The notes under the pieces: model-generated
What the model was told of the DNA's origin: nothing
The model's database searches: none
The model's input: only the letters and a program-made list of their open reading frames with translations
Shown here: positions 1 through 6,637 of the stretch, one piece after another
Layout of the letters: each line of letters begins with the position of its first letter
How positions within the stretch are numbered: position 1 is the first letter of the stretch
Made by a program: the position numbers and the translations under genes
Assembly: GCA_028694565.1 (NCBI GenBank)
Contig: JAQVKR010000157.1
Location: 1-6,637, forward strand
Reading direction: 5' to 3'
Source: Gammaproteobacteria bacterium
Lineage (GTDB): Bacteria; Pseudomonadota; Gammaproteobacteria; DSM-26407
DNA: 6,637 nt

Positions 1-48
1 TACCTGGTATTCGTGAAGAAGCTTCCCGTGCTGGCCAAACACGCGTGA
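1..48 (+). CDS. 3' end of the gene upstream of hynL (partial; possibly an Isp2-type or other hydrogenase subunit)
   Basis: Frame 1 reads YLVFVKKLPVLAKHA and stops at TGA 46-48, 28 nt before hynL. Most of its codons end in G or C, as in the genes downstream. The competing frame, which stops at 60-62, is dominated by A/T third positions. That makes frame 1 the better candidate for the tail of a real gene. Hydrogenase large subunit genes are normally preceded by the small subunit gene or, in Isp-type operons, by isp1-isp2. Fifteen residues are too few to tell which it is, so the product is inferred from context only. Confidence 0.45.
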   Translation, partial: YLVFVKKLPVLAKHA

Positions 49-76
49 TGGCAGCCGACTGAACATTGGGGGAACC

Positions 77-1776
<1,700 letters not shown>

Positions 1777-1780
<4 letters not shown>

Positions 1781-2304
1781 CCGGGATCCCGGCCCGCGAT
1801 CCGGCGCCCCGGATCCTGGTCCTGGGACTGGGCAACATCCTGCTCAGCGACGAGGGCGTGGGCGCGCGGCTGGCCGCGCGCCTGGCCCGGGATTTCAGCT
1901 TCGACGGCAACGTGGAGGTGATCGACGGCGGCACGTCGGGCATGGAGCTGCTGGAGCCCATCGCCGAGTGCGATGTGCTCATCGTGGTGGACGCGGTGAA
2001 GACCGGGAAGGCCCCGGGCACCCTGGTGAGGTTGACGGGGAACGCGGTGCCCGCCTTCTTCATGAACAAGGTCTCGCCCCACCAGGTGGCCCTGTCCGAC
2101 GTGCTCGCCTCGCTGCGCCTGACCGGGGAGTACCCCGGGGAGGTCGTCATCCACGGCGTCGAGCCCGAATCCCTGGCCACCGGCCTCGAACTCACCCACA
2201 CCGTGGGCGCGCGCCGCGACGAGCTGCTGGGCAACGTGCTGAAGGAGCTCGAGCGCCTGGGCCACCGGCCCCGGCGCTCCGCGCCGAGCTGCTCGGCGGC
2301 GTGA
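1777..2304 (+). CDS. hupD: hydrogenase maturation endopeptidase (HyaD/HupD/HybD family, peptidase M52)
   Basis: This is a cytoplasmic protease that cleaves the C-terminal peptide of the nickel-loaded large subunit, closing the [NiFe] site and allowing assembly with the small subunit. The 175-aa product has the family opening LGLGNILLSDEGVG (residues 16-29), the DGGTSG turn at 50-55, VVDA at 70-73 and SPHQ at 100-103. The three residues that bind nickel in E. coli HybD (Glu16, Asp62, His93) correspond here to Glu26, Asp72 and His102, all present. The start is GTG 1777, overlapping the hynL stop as GTGA (4 nt), with AAGGTG at 1763-1768 as a possible Shine-Dalgarno sequence inside the hynL coding end. 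This arrangement points to translational coupling of substrate and protease. The last dozen residues (RPRRSAPSCSAA) look unconserved and are low in complexity. Cognate substrate HynL is inferred from adjacency. Confidence 0.93.
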
Positions 2305-2310
2305 AGCGCC

Positions 2311-2326
2311 CGCGGCTCCCGCCGCG
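2311..2326. repeat. inverted repeat after hupD (6-bp stem, 4-nt loop)
   Basis: CGCGGC (2311-2316) and GCCGCG (2321-2326) flank the loop TCCC, 6 bp after the hupD stop. An alternative pairing of CCCGCG (2309-2314) with CGCGGG (2325-2330) shares the same arms. No T-run follows, so it is not an intrinsic terminator. It could protect the 3' end of the hynL-hupD message or simply reflect high GC content. Confidence 0.4.
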
Positions 2327-2336
2327 CGGGCCCGTG

Positions 2337-2348
2337 GCGCCATGGCGC
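2337..2348. repeat. 12-bp perfect palindrome GCGCCATGGCGC
   Basis: This is a perfect 12-bp palindrome in the hupD-hybE spacer with no loop bases. It is the kind of symmetric site a dimeric DNA-binding protein could use, but nothing in the window identifies a cognate protein. GC-rich DNA makes such palindromes more likely by chance. Confidence 0.35.
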
Positions 2349-2349
2349 T

Positions 2350-2373
2350 GGAGCGGACGCTCCGAACCGGAGC
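2350..2373. repeat. two interleaved, mutually exclusive inverted repeats
   Basis: GGAGCG (2350-2355) pairs with CGCTCC (2358-2363) across 2 nt. GCTCCG (2359-2364) pairs with CGGAGC (2368-2373) across 3 nt. The middle arm is shared, so in RNA only one hairpin can form at a time, as in a short attenuator. The stems are only 6 bp and the first loop is too tight to be stable, so a direct DNA-binding site is equally possible. Confidence 0.4.
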
Positions 2374-2402
2374 AGACGCGGCGGGCGCCGAGGCGGTAGA
2401 AT
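2373..2402 (+). promoter_or_regulatory. possible sigma-70 promoter for the hybE-family gene
   Basis: TAGAAT at 2397-2402 matches five of six bases of the -10 consensus and is one of the few A/T-rich stretches in this spacer. The only -35 candidate is CAGACG at 2373-2378 (18-bp spacing), which shares just GAC with TTGACA. A transcript would start around 2408-2410, inside the 5' arm of the hairpin that follows. Such a promoter would allow the chaperone to be made independently of the hydrogenase operon. Confidence 0.3.
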
Positions 2403-2405
2403 CGG

Positions 2406-2434
2406 GGGGCGCCATGCCGGCGCCCCTTTGTTTT
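2406..2434 (+). terminator. intrinsic-terminator-like hairpin between hupD and hybE
   Basis: GGGGCGCC (2406-2413) pairs perfectly with GGCGCCCC (2419-2426) around the 5-nt loop ATGCC and is followed by TTTGTTTT (2427-2434). An 8-bp all-GC stem plus a U-rich tail is the form of a rho-independent terminator. It would end or attenuate transcripts coming from hynL-hupD. Oddly, it finishes only 7 nt before the hybE ATG, so it would also occupy the space where a ribosome-binding site should lie. Confidence 0.6.
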
Positions 2435-2441
2435 CGTGGCC

Positions 2442-2948
2442 ATGACCCAGAACGCACCCTTTGCCGATCCGGAACAGCTGAGCCTGGAGCTGGAGGCGCG
2501 CTTCCGGCTCATCGGCGAGACGCGCATGCGCGATCTGCCCATCTACCGGCCGGACCTGGCCGTGGAGACCATCGGCTTCCGGGCCCATGGACCCTGGTGG
2601 GCGGGGGTGCTCATCACCCCCTGGTTCATGAACCTGCTCCTGTTCCCCCGCCTTCCGGAGGCGCCCGCGCTGCCCCCCGAGGGCGGCGACCTCCAGCTCG
2701 AGCTGGCCGGCCGCAGCGAACGCTTCCTCAGTTCGCGGGACGAGGTGCTCGGTGCCTACCTCGCCCTGTCGCTGGCCTCTCCCATGTCCGGCTTCCCCGA
2801 CCAGGAGTCCGCCCGGGCGAGCGCCCGCACCGCCGTGACCGCCCTGCTCGAACCCCGCGCCGAAGCCCCGGGACAGGCGGCGGAGCCACGGGATCCCCGT
2901 CCCGCCACCGACCGGCGCGGATTTCTCAGGAAACTGTTCGGGGGCTAG
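2442..2948 (+). CDS. hybE: HybE-family [NiFe]-hydrogenase assembly chaperone
   Basis: This is a small cytoplasmic protein of the HybE/HupJ-type hydrogenase chaperone family. In E. coli, HybE is required for hydrogenase-2 assembly and interacts with the Tat-targeted small subunit precursor. The 168-aa product carries the family core: an amphipathic helix ending in ETRMRDLPI (residues 26-34), then VETIGFR, then GVLITPWFMNLLLFP (about 55-69). A variable acidic/proline-rich C-terminal third follows (about 125-156). Unlike HupJ, no rubredoxin domain with CxxC motifs is present. The last residues, DRRGFLRKLFGG, contain an RRxFLR motif resembling a Tat signal, but at the wrong end of the protein. 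ATG 2442 is chosen because the conserved helix begins soon after; GTG 2436 in the same frame would add two residues. No Shine-Dalgarno sequence is visible before either start. Position downstream of hynL-hupD supports a role in maturing this hydrogenase. Confidence 0.85.
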   Translation: MTQNAPFADPEQLSLELEARFRLIGETRMRDLPIYRPDLAVETIGFRAHGPWWAGVLITPWFMNLLLFPRLPEAPALPPEGGDLQLELAGRSERFLSSRDEVLGAYLALSLASPMSGFPDQESARASARTAVTALLEPRAEAPGQAAEPRDPRPATDRRGFLRKLFGG

Positions 2949-2949
2949 C

Positions 2950-3031
2950 GCGGCCGCAACCCAAGGCGGGCCTCCTCCGGCCGCACGCAAGCGCCGGCCC
3001 ATGGGCGGACCCGCGCCCGCGCTGCCGGCGC
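2950..3031. repeat. GC-rich inverted repeats downstream of hybE
   Basis: Directly after the hybE stop, GCGGCCG (2950-2956) is matched by CGGCCGC (2978-2984) across 21 nt. GCGCCGGC (2991-2998) is matched perfectly by GCCGGCGC (3024-3031) across 25 nt. Inside the second pair lies a smaller stem, GGGCG (3003-3007) with CGCCC (3014-3018), and the palindrome GCCCATGGGC (2997-3006). Together they could form two consecutive structured elements at the 3' end of the hybE transcript. No adjacent T-run is present, so termination here, if any, would not be a textbook intrinsic terminator. Confidence 0.4.
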
Positions 3032-3059
3032 ATCGCTTCCAACTCCTTTGACCCAGGTC

Positions 3060-3118
3060 ATGGCGACCATTTCCGGCCATAGGCATTCTCTGTCCGTGCC
3101 ATAAAATCCACATATGGC
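3060..3118. promoter_or_regulatory. operator-like GCCATA/TATGGC repeats over the hupR promoter
   Basis: GCCATA occurs at 3076-3081 (touching the -35) and at 3098-3103 (overlapping the -10), with its reverse complement TATGGC at 3113-3118 near the expected start point. A related ATGGC lies at 3060-3064. The last two full copies form a perfect 6-bp inverted repeat with a 9-bp spacer (21 bp overall), a normal geometry for a dimeric repressor. The two direct copies are 22 bp apart, about two helical turns. The binding protein is unknown; autoregulation by HupR is one possibility, but a site covering the -10 would favour repression. Confidence 0.4.
3080..3107 (+). promoter_or_regulatory. probable sigma-70 promoter of hupR-hupT
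   Basis: TAGGCA (3080-3085) matches four of six bases of the -35 consensus. After a 16-bp spacer, TAAAAT (3102-3107) matches five of six bases of the -10 consensus. The region is noticeably less GC-rich than its surroundings and lies about 55-85 bp before the hupR start. Transcription would begin near 3113-3116, giving a leader of roughly 50 nt. No -24/-12 sigma-54 promoter is obvious here, so the regulator is probably not transcribed by the sigma factor it may itself use. Confidence 0.5.
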
Positions 3119-3120
3119 TC

Positions 3121-3134
3121 TTGGCGTGCGCCAA
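3121..3134. repeat. 14-bp dyad TTGGCG-TG-CGCCAA in the hupR leader
   Basis: A perfect 6-bp inverted repeat with a 2-bp centre lies between the predicted transcription start and the hupR ribosome-binding site. As DNA it looks like a small operator. As RNA the 2-nt loop would be strained, so a protein-binding site is the likelier reading. Confidence 0.4.
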
Positions 3135-3163
3135 CCCCGTCCGCGTCCAGGAGATCCGTACCG

Positions 3164-4618
3164 ATGAAAAGCCGCCCGTGCGTGCTCATCGTCGATGATG
3201 AAGTGCGTTCGCAGGAAGCCATACGCCGCGTTCTCAGGGAGGAGTTCGACACCCTCACCGCCTCCAGTGCCGCCGATGCCGAGGCCCTGCTCAACAACGA
3301 GCTGATCCACGTCATCCTGTGCGACCAGCGGATGCCGGGGGAATCCGGAGTGGACTTTCTCAAGCGCGTCCGCGACTGCTGGCCGGATCCCGTCCGGCTG
3401 ATCATCTCGGGCTATTCCGACTCCGAGAACATCATCGCCGGCGTGAACGAGGCCGGCATCTACCAGTACCTGACCAAGCCCTGGGAGCCCGACCGGCTGC
3501 TGGAGGTGGTGCGCGGCGCGGCCGAGCTGTTCCGCCTGCAGCAGGACAACCAGAACGTGAGCGTGGAGCTCAAGCGGGCCGCCCCCGCCCTGCAGCAGAC
3601 CATCGCCGAGAAGCGCCGGATCCTGCAGCACCACTACGCCTTCAAGAGCATCATCCACGCGCCCGACAGTCCGCTGGCGCGCCTGTGCAGCCTGGCGATG
3701 CGCATCGCCGAGTACGACATCCCGGTGCTCATCACCGGCGAGTCCGGTACGGGCAAGGATCTGCTGGCCCGGGCCATCCACTACAGCAGCCCGCGCCGCG
3801 AGGGCGCCTTCGTGGCCGAGAACTGCGGCGCACTGCCGGATCAGCTGCTGGAGAGCGAGCTGTTCGGCTGCAAGAAAGGCGCCTTCACCGGTGCCTACGA
3901 GGATCGCATCGGGCTGTTCGAGCAGGCCGATGACGGCAGCATCTTCCTGGACGAGATCGGCGAGACCTCGCTGACCTTCCAGGTCAAGCTGCTGCGGGTC
4001 CTGCAAGAGGGGGAAATACGGCCGCTGGGCAACTCCCGCCGGCGACGGGTGGACGTGCGCGTCATCGCGGCCACCAACTGCGATCTGGAGTCCGCCGTCG
4101 CCGAACGGCGCTTCCGCCCCGATCTCTACTACCGCCTCGGCGCCTTTCCCCTGCACCTCCCCCCGCTGCGCAGCCGGCCGATGGACATCCCACTCCTGGC
4201 CGCCCATCTCCTGGAGCGCACGGCGGCCTCATTCCACAAGCGCATCACCGGCTTCAGCGACACGGTCCTGGCGCGGTTCGGCTCCTACGCCTGGCCCGGC
4301 AACGTGCGGGAAATGCAGAACGAGGTCCAGCGCATGGTGGCCCTGGCCGACGGACCGGTACTGGGCCCCGAGCTCCTCTCGCCCCGCCTCGGCAACGCCG
4401 TGGCCGCCACCGCCATGGACGGGGCGCGGCCACTGGGCCCGACGCTCGCCGACGGCATGTCCCTGAAGGAACAGGTGGAGAGTTTCGAGGAAGGGATCAT
4501 CCGCGACACCCTGCGCCGTCACGGCTGGAACATCAGCCGCGCCGCCCGGGCGCTCGGCCTCTCCCGGGTCGGGCTGCGCGGCAAGCTGCAGCGTTACGGG
4601 CTCGAGCGGGTCAATTGA
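3164..4618 (+). CDS. hupR: HupR/HoxA-type NtrC-family response regulator for hydrogenase
   Basis: This is an enhancer-binding transcription regulator, 484 aa, with three domains. The receiver (about 1-120) has Asp11/Asp12, phospho-acceptor Asp54 in LCDQRMPG, Ser82 and Lys105 in LTKPW. The AAA+ sigma-54 activator domain (about 160-395) has Walker A GESGTGKD (192-199), GAFTGA (239-244) and Walker B with Asp263-Glu264. The C-terminal Fis-type helix-turn-helix (about 455-482) includes [13 protein letters not shown]. The segment [17 protein letters not shown] is typical of HupR/HoxA proteins. In characterised members the unphosphorylated form activates hydrogenase genes, and phosphorylation by HupT/HoxJ without H2 switches it off. 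The intact GAFTGA loop suggests it works with sigma-54. AGGAG at 3149-3153 sits 10 nt before ATG 3164. Assignment to the hydrogenase system rests on sequence character plus its place after hynL-hupD-hybE and before the kinase gene. Confidence 0.88.
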   Translation: MKSRPCVLIVDDEVRSQEAIRRVLREEFDTLTASSAADAEALLNNELIHVILCDQRMPGESGVDFLKRVRDCWPDPVRLIISGYSDSENIIAGVNEAGIYQYLTKPWEPDRLLEVVRGAAELFRLQQDNQNVSVELKRAAPALQQTIAEKRRILQHHYAFKSIIHAPDSPLARLCSLAMRIAEYDIPVLITGESGTGKDLLARAIHYSSPRREGAFVAENCGALPDQLLESELFGCKKGAFTGAYEDRIGLFEQADDGSIFLDEIGETSLTFQVKLLRVLQEGEIRPLGNSRRRRVDVRVIAATNCDLESAVAERRFRPDLYYRLGAFPLHLPPLRSRPMDIPLLAAHLLERTAASFHKRITGFSDTVLARFGSYAWPGNVREMQNEVQRMVALADGPVLGPELLSPRLGNAVAATAMDGARPLGPTLADGMSLKEQVESFEEGIIRDTLRRHGWNISRAARALGLSRVGLRGKLQRYGLERVN

Positions 4619-4651
4619 TCCGGCGCGCCGGCCACCGCAGGAGGGGTCTGA

Positions 4652-5998
4652 ATGAGCTCCGACCAGGACAGGCGTGAGGCAGTGCTGGCAGCGCTGTTCG
4701 ACCCGGACGCCCCGCCCGTGGATACCGGCTGGCTGCGCGAGATATTCCGGGTCGAGGGAGTCCAGGCGGAGCTCATCGAGCGCGAGATCGAGCTGGAGCG
4801 CCAGAATCACAGCCTGCGCGAGGCGCAACAGTTCATCGAGAGCGTTCTTGCCTCCATCTCCGAGGTCCTCGTCGTCTGCGCCCCAGATGGGCGGGTGCAA
4901 CAGGTCAACCACGCCTTCACCCGCCTCACCGGGCGCACCGGCGCCGAGGTCATCGGGCTGAACATGGCGGATCTCCTGGCGCCCGAGTCGCGCCACCTGA
5001 CGGCCTTCTGGCCGGAGTTGCCCGCGCGCCCCTCGGCCTGCGAAAGGGAGGTGCGCCTGCTCGACCACGCCGGCCGCGCCAGCGAGCCGGTGATCCTCAA
5101 CTGCGCCCTGCGCCGCGATCCCCGGGGGGACGCGGTGGGGCTGGTGCTGGTCGGGCGCCCGGTGGGCGAGCTGCGCCGCGCCTACCGGCGGCTGAACCGT
5201 GCCCACCACGAACTGCAGCAGGCCCAGCAGCGCATCCTGCAGTCGGAGAAAATGGCCTCCCTCGGCCGGCTGGTGGCGGGCGTGGCCCACGAGCTCAACA
5301 ACCCGGTGAGCTTCGTCTACGGCAATGCCCACATCCTGCGCCGCTATACCCGCGCCCTGCGGGACTACCTGGAACTGGTCCACCGCGGCGTTGAACCGCC
5401 GACCCTGGCTCGCCAGCGCCGGGCGCTGGACATCGATGCCATCCTGGACGATCTTCCCTCGCTGGTGGACGGCATGGTGGAGGGAGCCACGCGGATTGGC
5501 GAAATCATCCGCAGCCTGCGCCATCTTTCACTGCGCGGGGGCCAGGAGCCGGAGCCGGTGAACCTGGCCGCGATCGCCACCACCGCCGCCCACTGGGTGG
5601 TGAAGGGGCTGGAGCGGCGTCCGGAGGTGGAGCTGGATCTGCCCGAGCGTCTGGTGGTGTTCGGCAATGCCGGCCAGCTGCACCAGGTGCTGGTGAACCT
5701 GGTGCAGAACGCGGTGGACGCGACGGCGGGGCTCGCCCGTCCCCTGATCCGGATTGACGCCACCACCGGCTCCGGCCACGCCTGGCTGCGGGTTCATGAC
5801 AACGGCCCGGGTATGGCCGAGCGCGACCTGCCCCATATCTACGAACCCTTCTACACCACCAAGGACCCGGGACAGGGTACCGGCCTCGGACTCTGGATCT
5901 GCTACGAGATTGTGGAACACCACGGCGGCACCCTGGAGGCTGCGAACGGCCCCGACGGCGGCGCGCTGTTCACCCTCACACTGCCGTTGTCGGGGTGA
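4652..5998 (+). CDS. hupT: HupT/HoxJ-type PAS sensor histidine kinase
   Basis: This is a soluble histidine kinase, partner of the HupR-type regulator encoded 33 nt upstream. The 448-aa product has no membrane segments. A helical stretch (about 35-62) leads into a PAS domain (about 63-168), then a second coiled coil rich in Gln/Arg (173-200). The dimerisation/phosphotransfer H-box follows, SLGRLVAGVAHELNNPVSF, with His213. The ATPase domain shows the N box (VNLVQNAVDA, around Asn352), G1 DNGPGM (382-387), F box YEPFYTTKD (396-404) and G2 GTGLGL (408-413). The HELNNPxSFVYGN form of the H-box is characteristic of HupT/HoxJ. In relatives this kinase interacts with the regulatory hydrogenase HupUV/HoxBC and phosphorylates HupR/HoxA when H2 is absent. 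No such sensor gene is in the window. GGAGG at 4640-4644 lies 7 nt before ATG 4652, a strong ribosome-binding site that settles the start. Confidence 0.86.
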   Translation: MSSDQDRREAVLAALFDPDAPPVDTGWLREIFRVEGVQAELIEREIELERQNHSLREAQQFIESVLASISEVLVVCAPDGRVQQVNHAFTRLTGRTGAEVIGLNMADLLAPESRHLTAFWPELPARPSACEREVRLLDHAGRASEPVILNCALRRDPRGDAVGLVLVGRPVGELRRAYRRLNRAHHELQQAQQRILQSEKMASLGRLVAGVAHELNNPVSFVYGNAHILRRYTRALRDYLELVHRGVEPPTLARQRRALDIDAILDDLPSLVDGMVEGATRIGEIIRSLRHLSLRGGQEPEPVNLAAIATTAAHWVVKGLERRPEVELDLPERLVVFGNAGQLHQVLVNLVQNAVDATAGLARPLIRIDATTGSGHAWLRVHDNGPGMAERDLPHIYEPFYTTKDPGQGTGLGLWICYEIVEHHGGTLEAANGPDGGALFTLTLPLSG

Positions 5999-6009
5999 AG
6001 GATCGGGTT

Positions 6010-6077
6010 ACGGATGAAGGATAAAGGATGAAGGATGAAGGGGAGTAAATGATCGTCACCCTTTATCCTTTATCCGT
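6010..6077. repeat. 18-bp inverted repeat at the hupT/purL convergent junction
   Basis: The arm 6010-6027 (ACGGATGAAGGATAAAGG) pairs with 6060-6077 (CCTTTATCCTTTATCCGT) at 17 of 18 positions. The one mismatch becomes a G-U pair in the + strand RNA. The loop is 32 nt. Both convergent transcripts could form this stem, so it may serve as a two-way 3' end. Neither side has a T-run, so it is not a standard rho-independent terminator. The arms are built from 7-bp repeats, so several pairing registers are possible. Confidence 0.7.
6012..6039 (+). repeat. four tandem heptads GGATRAA
   Basis: Four uninterrupted 7-bp units start at 6012, 6019, 6026 and 6033: GGATGAA, GGATAAA, GGATGAA and GGATGAA, followed by GGGG. 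The tract is strikingly A-rich for this genome and begins 14 nt after the hupT stop. Tandem heptads can change in number by replication slippage. Confidence 0.85.
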
Positions 6078-6096
6078 GTCCCTGATTCCTCATCCC
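6062..6096 (-). repeat. heptads in the opposite orientation, degenerating into the purL stop
   Basis: In period-7 register from 6062 the + strand reads TTTATCC, TTTATCC, GTGTCCC, TGATTCC, TCATCCC. The first two are perfect units of the same heptad on the - strand (GGATAAA). The next three keep only the CC-ending pattern. The final unit contains the complement of the purL stop codon (6090-6092), so the array runs right up to and slightly into purL. Confidence 0.6.
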
Positions 6097-6637
6097 ACCC
6101 AGACCCGGGCATTGCGGAACATGCGCAGCCAGGGGCCGTCCTCGCCCCAGTCGTCCGGGTGCCAGGAGTTGGTGACGCTGCGGAACACCCGCTCCGGGTG
6201 GGGCATCATGATGGTGAAGCGGCCGTCGGCGGTGGTCATGCCGGTAACGCCCTCGGGGGAGCCGTTGGGGTTGGCGGGATAGCGCTCCGTCGCCCGGCCC
6301 CGGTTGTCCACGTAGCGCAGCGCCACCAGCCCCGATTCCCGGGCCCGCGCCAGGTCGGCGGCGGCGCGGAACTCGGCCCGTCCCTCGCCATGGGCCACGG
6401 CGATGGGGAGTCGTGAACCGGCCATGCCCGCCAGGAACAGGGAGGGGGAATCGATCACCTCCACCAGGCTGGTGCGCGCCTCGAACTGCTCGGAGGCGTT
6501 GCGCACGAAGTGGGGCCAGAGCTCCGTGCCGGGTATCAGCTCGTGCAGGTTGGAGAGCATCTGGCAGCCGTTGCACACCCCCAGCGCGAAGGTGTCCGTA
6601 CGCTGGAAGAAGGCGGCGAAGACTTCCCGGGCCCGCG
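6090..6637 (-). CDS. purL: phosphoribosylformylglycinamidine synthase, C-terminal glutaminase part (partial)
   Basis: PurL makes FGAM from FGAR, glutamine and ATP in the fourth step of purine biosynthesis. The visible part is the C-terminal class I glutamine amidotransferase domain of the large, single-chain PurL of gammaproteobacteria; the 5' part lies beyond the window. About 181 residues are readable, beginning [19 protein letters not shown]. The nucleophile motif GVCNGCQM (catalytic Cys codon 6575-6573) and the His/Glu partners in MMPHPERV (His codon 6200-6198, Glu codon 6194-6192) are all present. Other recognisable family segments are [35 protein letters not shown] and [13 protein letters not shown]. 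The protein ends RNARVWVG at TGA 6092-6090, where the E. coli protein also ends. The gene converges on hupT and has no functional link to hydrogenase; it marks the edge of that locus. Confidence 0.97.
   Translation of the reverse strand, partial: RAREVFAAFFQRTDTFALGVCNGCQMLSNLHELIPGTELWPHFVRNASEQFEARTSLVEVIDSPSLFLAGMAGSRLPIAVAHGEGRAEFRAAADLARARESGLVALRYVDNRGRATERYPANPNGSPEGVTGMTTADGRFTIMMPHPERVFRSVTNSWHPDDWGEDGPWLRMFRNARVWVG

Noticed and set aside
3..62. Alternative open frame at the left edge ending at TGA 60-62
   Set aside because: Its codons have mainly A or T at third positions, unlike every gene in the window. The frame ending at 46-48 has the expected GC-rich third positions.
2342..3082. 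246-codon + strand open frame overlapping hybE
   Set aside because: It covers the spacer, the HybE-family gene and the next spacer in another frame. The overlapping hybE frame has the conserved family core, while this one is Arg/Pro/Ala-rich with no motif.
2949..3163. A tRNA, small RNA gene or riboswitch in the spacer before hupR
   Set aside because: No cloverleaf, conserved aptamer pattern or terminator pair could be seen. The spacer is accounted for by inverted repeats and promoter elements.
4229..5524. 431-codon - strand open frame opposite hupR and hupT
   Set aside because: It spans the boundary of two well-supported + strand genes, has no motif, and is rich in Gln, His and Gly, as mirror frames of GC-rich genes usually are.
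6012..6096. Possible CRISPR array at the heptad repeats
   Set aside because: The units are 7 bp and directly adjacent, with no spacers, no repeat of 23 bp or more, and no cas gene nearby.
6049..6282. 77-codon + strand open frame starting in the hupT/purL junction
   Set aside because: It lies opposite the strongly conserved end of purL and has no ribosome-binding site or recognisable motif.

Overview
The window comes from a high-GC gammaproteobacterium. The partial purL encodes an E. coli-like large PurL glutaminase domain, and the other genes are a membrane-type [NiFe] uptake hydrogenase locus of the kind found in purple sulfur and sulfur- or hydrogen-oxidising Chromatiales/Ectothiorhodospiraceae-like bacteria. 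The taxonomic placement is inference from gene content and base composition, not from a database search.

Layout on the + strand: the last codons of an upstream gene (1-48); the hydrogenase large subunit hynL (77-1780); its nickel-dependent maturation endopeptidase hupD/hynD (1777-2304), which overlaps it by 4 nt; a 137-bp spacer full of inverted repeats that ends in a terminator-like hairpin; a HybE-family hydrogenase chaperone (2442-2948); a 215-bp spacer with a promoter, operator-like repeats and two other inverted-repeat groups; then a hupR/hoxA-type NtrC-family response regulator (3164-4618) and a hupT/hoxJ-type PAS histidine kinase (4652-5998). On the - strand, converging on the kinase, is the 3' end of purL (6090 to the window end). 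The convergent junction (5999-6089) is filled with 7-bp tandem repeats in opposite orientations that can fold into an 18-bp stem.

How the genes fit together: HynL is the catalytic [NiFe] subunit. HupD removes its C-terminal peptide once the metal centre is in place. The HybE-family protein probably helps assemble or proofread the complex before Tat export. HupT and HupR form the two-component pair that, in characterised relatives, couples hydrogenase transcription to hydrogen. The small subunit, electron-transfer subunits, hyp genes and any hupUV/hoxBC hydrogen sensor are not in this window. purL belongs to purine biosynthesis and marks the edge of the hydrogenase locus.

No wholly new system is evident. 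The protein-coding content is recognisable. The less ordinary signals are in the spacers (interleaved hairpins before hybE, repeated GCCATA/TATGGC sites at the hupR promoter, heptad repeats at the hupT/purL junction) and in a twin-arginine-like motif at the very C-terminus of the HybE protein.
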